Origin: Massilia forsythiae
GTDB taxonomy: Bacteria > Pseudomonadota > Gammaproteobacteria > Burkholderiales > Burkholderiaceae_D
Reading direction: 5' to 3'
Length of the DNA stretch: 64,000 nucleotides
Assembly: GCF_012849555.1 (NCBI RefSeq)
Contig: NZ_CP051685.1
Span: 4,650,001 to 4,714,000, forward strand
A program made the position numbers and the translations under genes. Shown here piece by piece: positions 9,010 to 17,549 of this stretch; positions within the stretch are counted from its first letter, which is position 1, and every line of letters starts with the position of its first letter. Below the pieces are notes generated by a model. That model ran no database searches, had not been told where the DNA came from, and saw nothing but the letters and a program-made list of their open reading frames with translations.

Positions 9010-10065
9010 TCACTTGCGCGCCGCGCGCGCACGCAGCAGGCGCGGTAGCGCGATCGTCACCAGCAGCAGCACCCCGACCACGATGGTCATGTAGATGCCC
9101 GGGATGTTCGCCAGCGACATGCCGTAGGTGGCCACGCCCAGCGTCAGCACCGCCAGCAGCACGCCGCCGATGGTGCCGGCGCCGCCGGCGATGCTGACCC
9201 CGCCCAGGATCACCATCGTGATCACTTCCAGCTCCCAGCCGGTGGCGATGTTGGGGCGGGTGCTGGCGATGCGGCCGGTCAGGAAGAACGCCGCCAGGCC
9301 GGCCATGGCGCCGGTGAGCATGAACAGCGCCAGGCGGTAGCGGTCCACGGCGATGCCGGAAAAGCGCGCGGCGTCCGGGTTGTTGCCGATGGCGTAGATG
9401 CGGCGGCCCCACGTGGTGGTGTGCAGCACCAGCGCGAACACCGCGGCCAGCACCAGCAGCACCACGAATTCGCGCGGCACGATGCCGAAGAAATAGCCTT
9501 GTCCCCAGTCGGCCATCAGCTGCGGGTAGCCGGTAAAGGCCTTGTCGCCCAGGACCACGCTGGCCAGGCCGCGGTACAGCGACACGGTGCCGATGGTGAC
9601 CACGATCGACGGCAGCGCGAAGCGCGTGACCAGCACGCCGTTGAGCAGGCCGCAGGCGCTGCCGCAGGCCAGCGCCACCAGCGGCAGCGCGGCCGGCGGC
9701 ACGCCGGCGTGCATGGCCAGGCCCATCGCCACCGAGGACAGCGCCAGCGTGCCGGCCACCGAGATGTCGATCTCGCGGCAGATGATCAGCAAGGCCATCG
9801 GCAGCGCGATCATCGCCTTTTCGCTGAAGTTGACGGTGCCGTCCAGCAGGTTGTAGAGGTCGAGGAAGTGCGGCAGGACGATGCTGTTGGCGGCGAACAC
9901 CAGCACCAGCAGCAGCGCCAGAAGCGCCTCCCAGCGCCCGAACAGGTCTTTCAAGCCGCGCGTCTCGCGGTCGAGGATGGTATAGCGCGAGGTCGACGGC
10001 GTCGACGGCTGCGCGGGTTGGACGGGGTCGGTCGGCAGGGCGGTGCTGTTCACGCGGCGCTCCAT
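9010..10065 (-). CDS. rhaQ: Rhamnose ABC transporter permease
   Basis: This 351-residue polytopic inner-membrane permease belongs to the ribose/rhamnose (BPD_transp_2) class. Hydrophobic helices begin at LLALLLVLVFAANSIVLPHF. The conserved cytoplasmic-loop motif GGVSIAGGAGTIGGVLLAVL is near the C-terminus and ICREIDISVAGTLALSSVAM in the middle. The ATG at 10065 (MERRVNST) is chosen because longer frames read into the upstream permease gene. It lies 16 bases from the preceding permease and overlaps the alternative kinase start. The two permeases would form a heterodimeric channel served by the RhaT ATPase. Confidence 0.9.
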   Translation of the reverse strand: MERRVNSTALPTDPVQPAQPSTPSTSRYTILDRETRGLKDLFGRWEALLALLLVLVFAANSIVLPHFLDLYNLLDGTVNFSEKAMIALPMALLIICREIDISVAGTLALSSVAMGLAMHAGVPPAALPLVALACGSACGLLNGVLVTRFALPSIVVTIGTVSLYRGLASVVLGDKAFTGYPQLMADWGQGYFFGIVPREFVVLLVLAAVFALVLHTTTWGRRIYAIGNNPDAARFSGIAVDRYRLALFMLTGAMAGLAAFFLTGRIASTRPNIATGWELEVITMVILGGVSIAGGAGTIGGVLLAVLTLGVATYGMSLANIPGIYMTIVVGVLLLVTIALPRLLRARAARK

Positions 10066-10081
10066 GTTGTGTCGGTCTCTT

Positions 10082-11077
10082 TCAGTGGGCACGCTGTTCG
10101 AGCGCGTTCTTGTGCAGCGGCAGGATCTGGCGGCTGCGCTTGCCGTTGCCGCGCGCATTGACCAGCACCGCCGCCAGGATCACCAGGCCGGTGAGGGCGC
10201 TCTGCCAGAACGGCGACACCTGCAACACCGGCAGCGCGTTGCCGATCACGGTCAGGAACAGGGCGCCCAGCAGCGCGCCGGTCACGCTGCCGACGCCGCC
10301 GGCGATGCTGACGCCGCCGATCACGCAGGCCGCGATCACGGTGAACTCGAAGCCGTAGGCGACTTCGGTGTAGGCCACCGCATAGCGCGCCACCCACAGG
10401 TAGCCGCACAGGCCGGCCACCAGGCCGGACAGGCCGTAGGTCCACAGCAGGCGCCGCGCGGTCGGGATGCCGATGGTGCCGGCGCAGTGCGGCGCGTTGC
10501 CGATCGCGTACAGGTCGCGCCCGAAGCGGGTATGCCTGGCGATGAACAGCATGGCCAGCGTGACGGCGGCGGCGATCCACACCAGGTTCGGCATGCCGAG
10601 CAGGCGCGTCAGCGGAAAGGCGACGAAGTTGGCCGGCATCTGGTGGGCCGACACCCAGGTGCCGCCGGACAGCACGAACACCAGGCCGCGGTACACGCTC
10701 ATGCTGCCCAGCGTGATGACGATCGGCGGCAGCGCCAGGGTGCCGACCAGCCAGCCGTTGACCAGGCCCAGCGCCAGCCCGACCGCGCACGCGGCCAGCA
10801 CCGGCAGCGCCAGCGGCAGTTCCGGATGGCGCGAAGCCAGCATCGCCGCCACCATGCCGGACAATGCCAGGTTGGACGCCACCGACAAATCGACGCCGCG
10901 CGTGACGATCACCAGCATCTGCGCCAGCGCCAGCATCACCAGCAGCGTGCTGTCGGTGACCAGGTTGGCCAGCGATGCAGCCGACAGGAACACCGGCGCG
11001 CCCACGCCCACCGCCAGCACCAGCGCCACCACCATCAGCGCCAGCAGCGGCTCGCGCTGTTTGAATAGACCGTTCAT
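10082..11077 (-). CDS. rhaP: Rhamnose ABC transporter permease
   Basis: This 331-residue polytopic permease of the same class as its downstream neighbour reads MNGLFKQREPLLALMVVALV at the start, VTRGVDLSVASNLALSGMVA in the middle and GGVSIAGGVGSVTGALLGAL near the end. The ATG at 11077 has GAAAGGAAAG upstream and overlaps the ATPase stop by four bases (ATGA), so translation is coupled. With RhaQ it forms the membrane channel of the rhamnose importer. Confidence 0.9.
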   Translation of the reverse strand: MNGLFKQREPLLALMVVALVLAVGVGAPVFLSAASLANLVTDSTLLVMLALAQMLVIVTRGVDLSVASNLALSGMVAAMLASRHPELPLALPVLAACAVGLALGLVNGWLVGTLALPPIVITLGSMSVYRGLVFVLSGGTWVSAHQMPANFVAFPLTRLLGMPNLVWIAAAVTLAMLFIARHTRFGRDLYAIGNAPHCAGTIGIPTARRLLWTYGLSGLVAGLCGYLWVARYAVAYTEVAYGFEFTVIAACVIGGVSIAGGVGSVTGALLGALFLTVIGNALPVLQVSPFWQSALTGLVILAAVLVNARGNGKRSRQILPLHKNALEQRAH

Positions 11078-12654
11078 GCGCTTTCCTTTCGTTCCGCCGG
11101 GGCGCCGGCATCGAGTTCGAGGCCCGACGCCGCCGCCACCACGATTTCCGGCGTGGCCTCGCCGCGCGCGAACACGCGCCGCACGCGGCCCTGCTGCATC
11201 ACCACCACGCGGTCGGCCATGCCCAGCACTTCCGGCAGTTCCGACGACACCAGGATCACCGACAGGCCGCGCGTTACCAGGTCGCTGATGAAGTGGTGCA
11301 CGGCGGCCTTGGAGCCGATGTCGATGCCCTTGGTCGGCTCGTCGAGGATGATGACTTTCGGGTCGGTGGCCAGCCACTTGCCCAGCACGACCTTCTGCTG
11401 GTTGCCGCCCGAGAGTTCGGACACGTGCTGGGTCAGGTGGCTGGCCTTGAGTTCCAGTTGCTCGGCGAAGTGGCGCGCGATGCGGCACTCCTCGTTGCGC
11501 CGGCCGCGCAGGAACAGGCCGATCCGGGACAGGATCGGCAGCGTGACGTTCTGCACGATCGGCAGGCTCAAGTGGGCGCCGTGGTGCTGGCGGTCTTCCG
11601 GCACGTAGGCGATGCCGTGGGCGATGGCCTCGGCGGGCGTGGAGATCGTGATTTCCTTGCCGTCCAGGCGCACGGTGCCGCGCACGTGCGGCGTCATGCC
11701 GAACAGCGCCTGCATCACTTCCGAACGGCCGGCCCCGACCAGGCCGTAGAAGCCGAGGATCTCGCCGCGGCGCAGCGTGAACGAGACGTCGTCGAACTCG
11801 GTCGGGTGGCGGAAGTGCTCGACCTCCAGCAGCGGCGCGCCGATGGGGGCCTGCGCCTTCGGGTAGGCGTCGTGCACCGCGCGCCCGACCATCAGCGCCA
11901 CCAGGTCGGCTTCCGTGATGGCGGCCAGGTCGCCGTCGGCGACGAAGCGGCCGTCGCGCAGCACGGTGTAGCGGTCGGCGACGGTAAAGATCTCGTCGAA
12001 CTTGTGCGAGATGAAGATGACGGCGGTGCCGGCCGCGCGCAGCTGTGCCACGATGCGGTACAGCTCGCGGATCTCGCGCTGCGACAGGGCAGCCGTAGGT
12101 TCGTCCATGATCACCACGCGCGCATCCTGCGACAGGGCGCGCGCGATCTCGACGAAGTGGCGCTGCGCCACCGACAGGTCCTTGACTCGCGCGCGCACCG
12201 GCAGCGACACCTCCAGGCGCGCGAACAGCGCCTCGGCCTCGGCCTCGATGCGCGCCCAGTCGATGCGGCCGCCCTTGGCGGTCGGCTGGCGTCCGACGTA
12301 GATGTTCTCGGCCACCGAGAGTTCGTCGAACATCACGGTTTCCTGGTGCACGGCGGTGATCCCGGCGCGCATCGCTTCCTGCGGGCTGCCGAACGCCACC
12401 GGTTTGCCGTCCAGCAGGATGCTGCCGGCGTCGGGGCGGTAGATGCCGGTGAGGGTTTTTACCAAGGTCGACTTGCCGGCGCCGTTCTCGCCGATCAGCG
12501 CCATGACTTCGCCGGCGCGCACGGTGAGGTCGACGTCGTTGAGCGCGTGGATGCCGTTGAAGCGCTTGCAGATGCCGGCCAGCTGCAGGACCGGTGCGCC
12601 GGGGGCGGCGCCGGCGGCGGGTGCGGAGGCGCTGGAGGGGAGGGTGACTGGCAT
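11074..12654 (-). CDS. rhaT: Sugar ABC transporter ATPase, tandem nucleotide-binding domains
   Basis: This 526-residue protein has two fused nucleotide-binding domains, as in RbsA/AraG-type sugar importers. The first has Walker A GENGAGKST and Walker B VVIMDEPTAAL with a divergent signature (LSVAQ). The second has the degenerate GLVGAGRSE P-loop, a strong signature ELSGGNQQKVVLGKWL and Walker B VIILDEPTKGID. This asymmetry is usual for the family. The Ala/Pro-rich first 20 residues are not conserved. It overlaps rhaP by four bases. A 237-bp gap with a REP-like pair separates it from rhaS. Confidence 0.92.
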   Translation of the reverse strand: MPVTLPSSASAPAAGAAPGAPVLQLAGICKRFNGIHALNDVDLTVRAGEVMALIGENGAGKSTLVKTLTGIYRPDAGSILLDGKPVAFGSPQEAMRAGITAVHQETVMFDELSVAENIYVGRQPTAKGGRIDWARIEAEAEALFARLEVSLPVRARVKDLSVAQRHFVEIARALSQDARVVIMDEPTAALSQREIRELYRIVAQLRAAGTAVIFISHKFDEIFTVADRYTVLRDGRFVADGDLAAITEADLVALMVGRAVHDAYPKAQAPIGAPLLEVEHFRHPTEFDDVSFTLRRGEILGFYGLVGAGRSEVMQALFGMTPHVRGTVRLDGKEITISTPAEAIAHGIAYVPEDRQHHGAHLSLPIVQNVTLPILSRIGLFLRGRRNEECRIARHFAEQLELKASHLTQHVSELSGGNQQKVVLGKWLATDPKVIILDEPTKGIDIGSKAAVHHFISDLVTRGLSVILVSSELPEVLGMADRVVVMQQGRVRRVFARGEATPEIVVAAASGLELDAGAPAERKESA

Positions 12655-12740
12655 ACGGTTTATATGGTTTTAAGCAGCTGTGGATGACAGGCGGCTGGCG
12701 TGTAAGCAGTGACGTAATATTTTTTGTGTCGTAGTACGCA

Positions 12741-12842
12741 CGTCGTCCCCGCGCAGGCGGGGACCCATGCTGAACGTGCAGCATGGCTGGCGCTGACGAT
12801 GCCGGTTACGCGGTATGGGTTCCCGCCTGCGCGGGAACGACG
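12741..12842. repeat. REP-like inverted pair between rhaT and rhaS
   Basis: Two inverted copies of one GC-rich palindromic unit lie at 12741-12767 and 12815-12842. Each has the core GTCCCCGC/GCGGGGAC or GTTCCCGC/GCGGGAAC, flanked by CGTCG and CCAT. The same unit recurs at 18898-19063, 23526-25095 and 42106-42231, always between genes. The pair may reduce expression of the transporter relative to the binding protein or stabilise the upstream message. Confidence 0.75.
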
Positions 12843-12891
12843 TGCCTTCGGCGAGCGCGGCTCACATGGCAACGCTCGATTTGCCGGAGCC

Positions 12892-13926
12892 TCAAAACAT
12901 CTTCGCAAACTTCTCGACATTCCCGCTGTCGTACGTGAACGGCGGCCCCAGCGCCGCTTCGCCGTTGGCATCCAGCGTCACCTCGCCCAGCCGGCCCACG
13001 GATACCTTGGCGCCCGGCGCCGCCTTGGCCTTGCCGGTCACAAATTGGTCGGCCGCGAAGGTGGCGGCATAGCCCAGGTCGATCGGGTTCCAGATCGCGA
13101 ATTCCTTCACCGCGCCGCTTTTCACGTGGCCGGCCATCTCGGACGGCAAGCCGAGCCCGGTCACGTGCACCTTGCCGACCAGGTGCTCGTCCACCACCGC
13201 CTTGCTGGCGGCGACGATGCCGACCGTGGTCGGGGCGATGATCGCCTTCAGGCCGGGGTGGCTGCGCAGCAGGCCGATCGCCTCGCGGTAGCTCTTGTCG
13301 GACTGGTCGTCGCCGTACACGGTGGCCACCAGCGTCAACTTGGCGTAGTCGGGCTTCTGCAGCACGTCCTTCATCACGCCGATCCAGATGTTCTGGTTGG
13401 TGGCCTGGGCCGAGGCCGACAGGATCGCGATTTCGCCGGCGCCGCCGATGGCATTGGATGCCATCTGGATCTGCTTCTCGCCGATCAGCCGGGCGTTGGA
13501 CGGGTTCAGCTGCATCTGCCGGCCTTCCGGCGCCAGGCCGCTGTCGAACGACACCACCTTGATCCCGCGCGCCATCGCCTTCTTGGCGATCGGCACCAGC
13601 GCATTCGGGTCGTTGGCCGAGATGACGATGGCGTCGACCTTCTGGCTGATCAGCGAATTGATGATCTCGATCTGGCCTTCGGCGCTGGGCGTGGTCGGGC
13701 CGGTGTAGATGACGTCGACGTTGCCGAGCTGTTTCGCCGCTTCGTCGGCGCCCTGGTGGGCGGCGTCGAAGAAGCCGTTGCCGAGGTTTTTCACGACCAT
13801 GGCGATGCGCGTCTTTTCCGGCTTCTTGTCGCAGCCCGCCATACCGGCCAGCATGCCGGCGGCGCCCAGCGCCAGCAGCAGACCCTTTACACGCAGACGC
13901 TTGCTTGCGAAATTCTCGTTGCTCAA
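12892..13926 (-). CDS. rhaS: Rhamnose-binding lipoprotein of the ABC importer
   Basis: This 344-residue periplasmic binding protein of the ribose/galactose class (periplasmic binding fold I) has an N-terminal lipoprotein signal ending LAGMAGC. The mature part begins with IAMVVKNLGNGFFDAAHQGA and contains DAIVISANDPNALVPIAKKA, the typical hinge and sugar-site arrangement. The chosen start is a TTG at 13926: GGAGA lies seven bases upstream, and the TTG overlaps the regulator stop as TTGA. It sits second in the rha operon and should be the most abundant component. Confidence 0.9.
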   Translation of the reverse strand: MSNENFASKRLRVKGLLLALGAAGMLAGMAGCDKKPEKTRIAMVVKNLGNGFFDAAHQGADEAAKQLGNVDVIYTGPTTPSAEGQIEIINSLISQKVDAIVISANDPNALVPIAKKAMARGIKVVSFDSGLAPEGRQMQLNPSNARLIGEKQIQMASNAIGGAGEIAILSASAQATNQNIWIGVMKDVLQKPDYAKLTLVATVYGDDQSDKSYREAIGLLRSHPGLKAIIAPTTVGIVAASKAVVDEHLVGKVHVTGLGLPSEMAGHVKSGAVKEFAIWNPIDLGYAATFAADQFVTGKAKAAPGAKVSVGRLGEVTLDANGEAALGPPFTYDSGNVEKFAKMF

Positions 13927-14789
13927 TGCGATGTCTCCGTGTGGAACAGGGCCGCCGATTGCAGGTCGTAGGCAGGATTGAAATGGGGCGAACACAGGTC
14001 GGGCGCCACCGCGTCGGGCGGCACGGTGACCACGTTTACGCCGTACTGTTCCAGCAGCTGCACCGCGCTGTCGGACGCATTGGTGTCGGTGATCACGTGG
14101 GCCACGCGGTCCAGGCCGCACAGGATCAGGCCGGCCTTCTTGGCGAACTTGGAGCTGTCGGCCAGCACCACCAGTTCCTCGGCCTGGCTGATCAGGCGCT
14201 TCTCGGCCTGGATCAGGAGCGGATCGGCTTCCATCAACCCCAGCAGCGACAAGCCGTACACGCTCATGAACATCTTGCTGGCGTAGTGGTGCTGGGTGAT
14301 GTCGTTGTCGAACGGCGAGAGGATCACGTTCTGTTCGCGGTAGACCTTGCCGCCCGGGACGATGATCTCGTTCTCGCTCGAGATCAACAGGCGTTCCGCC
14401 ATCAGGAAGGAATTGGTGAGGATCTTGCACTGCCGCTCGGACAGGAACTCGGCCATCATGAAGGTGGTGGTGCCGCCGTTGATGATGATGGTCTCGCCGT
14501 CCGCGCACATGGACGCCGCGTGGCGGGCGATGGCGCGCTTGCGCGCCGCGTAGCACTGGATGTTGTTCTGGAAGGTTTCGCTCGAGAGCGCGAACTGGCG
14601 CTTTTTCGGCAGCAGGTTCTCGGCCCCGCCCCGGGTGCGCGTGAGCAGGTTGCGCGCAGCCAGCCAACTGATGTCGCGCCGTACCGTCGCCGGGGACGCA
14701 TTGAGCCATTCGACAAGCTGTTGTACCGTCGCTGCCTGGTGTTCCGCGAGCAGCTTCAGCAAACGCTTGCGGCGTTTGTGATTTACCAT
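13923..14789 (-). CDS. rhaR: DeoR-family regulator of rhamnose catabolism
   Basis: This 288-residue DeoR/GlpR-type repressor has an N-terminal winged helix (LAEHQAATVQQLVEWL, then NASPATVRRDI) and a DeoR C-terminal sensor domain with the sugar-phosphate loop IIINGGTTTFMMAEFL. It is the first gene of the leftward rha operon, with AGGAGACAAAA before the ATG. The divergent rhaD begins 391 bases away. The space between holds two palindromes that are candidate operators. In Rhizobium the orthologous RhaR represses both divergent operons; here that is inferred by position. Confidence 0.9.
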   Translation of the reverse strand: MVNHKRRKRLLKLLAEHQAATVQQLVEWLNASPATVRRDISWLAARNLLTRTRGGAENLLPKKRQFALSSETFQNNIQCYAARKRAIARHAASMCADGETIIINGGTTTFMMAEFLSERQCKILTNSFLMAERLLISSENEIIVPGGKVYREQNVILSPFDNDITQHHYASKMFMSVYGLSLLGLMEADPLLIQAEKRLISQAEELVVLADSSKFAKKAGLILCGLDRVAHVITDTNASDSAVQLLEQYGVNVVTVPPDAVAPDLCSPHFNPAYDLQSAALFHTETSH

Positions 14790-14867
14790 TTTTGTCTCCT
14801 GATTTGCCGTCTGTTGTATTGCGGCTGCGCTAAAGTCGTGCCAAAAAGGAACGCTTTGCTTCGTTGC

Positions 14868-14896
14868 AGATTAATCAGGATGCAATGGCGAGTCAA
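14868..14896 (-). promoter_or_regulatory. Candidate promoter of the rhaRSTPQK operon
   Basis: Reading leftward, TTGACT (14896-14891) is separated by exactly 17 bases from TAATCT (14873-14868). This fits a sigma-70 promoter with a good -35 and a fair -10. It lies immediately next to the perfect palindrome at 14901-14914, so a repressor bound there would touch the -35 region. Confidence 0.4.
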
Positions 14897-14900
14897 TCAG

Positions 14901-14914
14901 CAATTGATCAATTG
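14901..14914. promoter_or_regulatory. 14-bp perfect palindrome, candidate operator
   Basis: CAATTGATCAATTG is a perfect palindrome, and the flanks extend it imperfectly (AATCA on the left, TTGATT on the right). It lies in the rhaR-rhaD divergent region directly upstream of the candidate rhaR -35 element. It is a plausible DeoR-family site by position; no binding data support it. Confidence 0.45.
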
Positions 14915-14953
14915 ATTGATTATTTTTTTTCGCTGCGACACCGATATGCGCAA

Positions 14954-14966
14954 TTCGATCATCGAA
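14954..14966. promoter_or_regulatory. TTCGA-N3-TCGAA palindrome, candidate operator
   Basis: TTCGATCATCGAA is a perfect odd palindrome in the rhaR-rhaD divergent region. The same half sites with the same 3-base spacing occur at 49585-49597, upstream of the PL11 operon. This makes it a candidate shared operator for rhamnose and rhamnogalacturonan genes. A -35-like TTGACA at 15009 lies downstream toward rhaD, but no convincing -10 was found. Confidence 0.5.
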
Positions 14967-15180
14967 ATGATTATTCGATTCTTCGTCACCAAGTTGACTA
15001 TTTCTGAGTTGACACTGATTACTCCGCTGATTTCTACTTGTTCGGGTTGCCATCGGCCTGTTTCCACTCGAGGCTGACAGGCGAAAGGATGTCGAGAGAT
15101 TCGTCAAATCGAATTTCCGGAGCGGTAATCGAACAACGCCACTACCCGTGGTGGCATTATTTCTAAAACGGAGACTGAGA

Positions 15181-17280
15181 ATGAGCGACACCAAGGCGCA
15201 AGAACCGATCACGTCACGCTGGGACGAGGGGCTGGCGGCCGGCATGAGCGAACCCGAACGATTGCTGTACCGTTCGAACCTGCTCGGTTCGGACCTGCGC
15301 ATCACCAATTTCGGCGGCGGCAATACCTCGGCCAAGGTCATGATGGAAGATCCGCTCAGCGGCGAGCAGGTCGAGGTGCTGTGGGTGAAGGGCTCGGGCG
15401 GCGACCTGGGCAGCATCAAGCTGGACGGCTTCTCGACGCTGTACATGGACAAGCTGAATGCGCTCAAGCACCGCTACCACGGCCTGGAACGCGAAGACGA
15501 GATGGTGGCCTACCTGCCGCACTGCACCTTCAACCTGAATCCGCGCGCGGCCAGCATCGACACCCCGCTGCATGCCTACATCGCGCGCAAGCACGTCGAC
15601 CATATGCACCCGGATGCGGTGATCGCGATCGCAGCCTGCCAGAACAGCCAGCAGATCACCGAGCGCGTGTTCGAGGGCGAACTGGGCTGGCTGCCGTGGC
15701 AGCGTCCGGGCTACGACCTGGGCCTCAAGCTCGAGCAGTTGTCGCAGCAGCAGTCGCATCTGAAAGGCATCATCCTGGAAGGGCATGGCCTGTTCACCTG
15801 GGGCGATGACGCCAGGTCATGCTACGAGAACACGCTGGCGATGATCAAGCGCGCCGAGGATTGGCTCAACCAGAATATCCGCCAGCCGGTGTTCGGCGGG
15901 CAGAAATATGCTCCGCTGCCGGCCGCCGAGCGCGCCGCCGTCGCCACGCGCCTGATGCCGCTCCTGCGCGGCAAGATCAGCAAGACCGAATACAAGCTCG
16001 GCCACTTCGACGACAGCGACGCCGTGCTGCAGTTCGTCGGCAGCGCCGACCTGGCCCCGCTGGCGGCGCTCGGCACCTCGTGCCCGGACCACTTCCTGCG
16101 CACCAAGATCCGTCCGCTGGTGCTGGACTTCGATCCGAGCGCGCCCGACTTCGAGCGCCTGGTGAGCGGACTGGATCAGGCGCTGGAAGACTACCGCGCC
16201 GACTACACCGCCTACTACGAGCGCAGCAAGCGCGCCACCTCGCCCAAGGTGCGCGACGCCAATGCCATCATCTACCTGATCCCGGGCGTGGGGATGCTCT
16301 CGTTCGCCAAGGACAAGGCCACCGCGCGCATCGCCGGCGAGTTCTACGTCAACGCCATCAACGTGATGCGCGGCGCGAATGGCGTCGATACCTACGTCGG
16401 CTTGCCGGAACAGGAAGCCTTCGACATCGAGTACTGGCTGCTCGAGGAAGCGAAATTGCAGCGCATGCCCAAGCCGAAAAGCCTGGCCGGACGCATCGCG
16501 CTGGTCACCGGCGGCGCCGGCGGCATCGGCCAGGCGGTGGCGCGCCAGCTGCTGCAGGAAGGCGCCTGCGTGATGCTGACCGATATCGACGGCGAGGCGC
16601 TGGAAGAAGCGAAAAAGGACCTGGTCAAGGTCGCCGGCAAGGATACGGTGGCCACCGTGCAGGCCAACATCACCAGCGAAGAGGATGTCGCCGGCGTGCT
16701 GGGCGCGACCGCCCTGCGCTTCGGCGGCGTCGACCTGCTGGTGTCGAACGCCGGCATCGCCTCGGCCGCGCCGCTGGACGAAACCACGCTCGACATCTGG
16801 AAGCGCAACCAGGACATCCTGGTGACCGGCTACTTCCTCGCCAGCCGCGCCGCCTTCACGATGATGAAACAGCAGGGCCTGGGCGGCAGCATGGTGTTCG
16901 TGGGCAGCAAGAACGGCCTAGTGGCATCCGCCGGCGCCTCGGCCTACTGCACCGCCAAGGCGGCCGAGCTGCACCTGGCGCGTTGCGTGGCGCTGGAAGG
17001 CGCGGAATTCGGCATCCGCGTCAACGTGGTCAACCCCGACGCCGTGATCCGCGGCTCGCGCATCTGGGACGGCAAGTGGAAGGAAGAACGCGCCGCCTCC
17101 AACAAGATCGGCACCGACGACGTCGAGGAGTTCTACCGCAAGCGCAGCATGCTCAAGCGCAGCGTGCTGCCGGAAGACATCGCCGAAGCCGTGTACTTCC
17201 TGGCCAGCGACAAGGCGGGCAAGAGCACCGGCAACGTGCTCAACGTCGATGCCGGGAATGCGGCGGCGTTTACGCGGTGA
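15181..17280 (+). CDS. rhaD: Bifunctional rhamnulose-1-phosphate aldolase / SDR dehydrogenase
   Basis: This 699-residue fusion has a class II aldolase domain at residues about 15-400, with the zinc-site region HAYIARKHVDHMHPDAVIAI. From about 435 onward is a short-chain dehydrogenase with the NAD motif TGGAGGIGQAV and the active-site YCTAK. It would cleave L-rhamnulose-1-phosphate to dihydroxyacetone phosphate and lactaldehyde and oxidise the lactaldehyde to lactate. The start at 15181 has CGGAGACTGAG upstream; a longer GTG frame from 15148 is not supported. It is transcribed away from rhaR and precedes rhaI after a repeat-containing 269-bp gap. Length and order match the Rhizobium RhaD type. 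Confidence 0.93.
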   Translation: MSDTKAQEPITSRWDEGLAAGMSEPERLLYRSNLLGSDLRITNFGGGNTSAKVMMEDPLSGEQVEVLWVKGSGGDLGSIKLDGFSTLYMDKLNALKHRYHGLEREDEMVAYLPHCTFNLNPRAASIDTPLHAYIARKHVDHMHPDAVIAIAACQNSQQITERVFEGELGWLPWQRPGYDLGLKLEQLSQQQSHLKGIILEGHGLFTWGDDARSCYENTLAMIKRAEDWLNQNIRQPVFGGQKYAPLPAAERAAVATRLMPLLRGKISKTEYKLGHFDDSDAVLQFVGSADLAPLAALGTSCPDHFLRTKIRPLVLDFDPSAPDFERLVSGLDQALEDYRADYTAYYERSKRATSPKVRDANAIIYLIPGVGMLSFAKDKATARIAGEFYVNAINVMRGANGVDTYVGLPEQEAFDIEYWLLEEAKLQRMPKPKSLAGRIALVTGGAGGIGQAVARQLLQEGACVMLTDIDGEALEEAKKDLVKVAGKDTVATVQANITSEEDVAGVLGATALRFGGVDLLVSNAGIASAAPLDETTLDIWKRNQDILVTGYFLASRAAFTMMKQQGLGGSMVFVGSKNGLVASAGASAYCTAKAAELHLARCVALEGAEFGIRVNVVNPDAVIRGSRIWDGKWKEERAASNKIGTDDVEEFYRKRSMLKRSVLPEDIAEAVYFLASDKAGKSTGNVLNVDAGNAAAFTR

Positions 17281-17316
17281 CGACGGGGGGCGCGGTACAT
17301 GGAACCGGCGCCACCG

Positions 17317-17414
17317 GTAGGGTGGACGGGGGCGCCTAGCCGGCTCCGCCGTCCACGCGTCCAACCAACACATGCACCGTTTGAACGCGTGGACGGCATA
17401 GCCGTCCACCCTAC
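17317..17414. repeat. Nested inverted repeat between rhaD and rhaI
   Basis: GTAGGGTGGACGG at 17317-17329 pairs with its complement at 17402-17414. Inside, CCGTCCACGCGT (about 17349-17360) pairs with ACGCGTGGACGG (17385-17396). The resulting double stem is a different family from the GGGGACGACG repeats. It could fold in the rhaD-rhaI message and adjust relative expression, or end some transcripts. Confidence 0.65.
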
Positions 17415-17549
17415 GCCGCGATCGAATATGACGAAATATCCGGTTGACGCGAAGCACCCACGCCGTTGTATAGTCATCATGCAGTGATATATCAGAACGA
17501 ACGCGGTGGACCCACCCGGTCACGCCGCGGCATAACGAGGAGACAAGGA

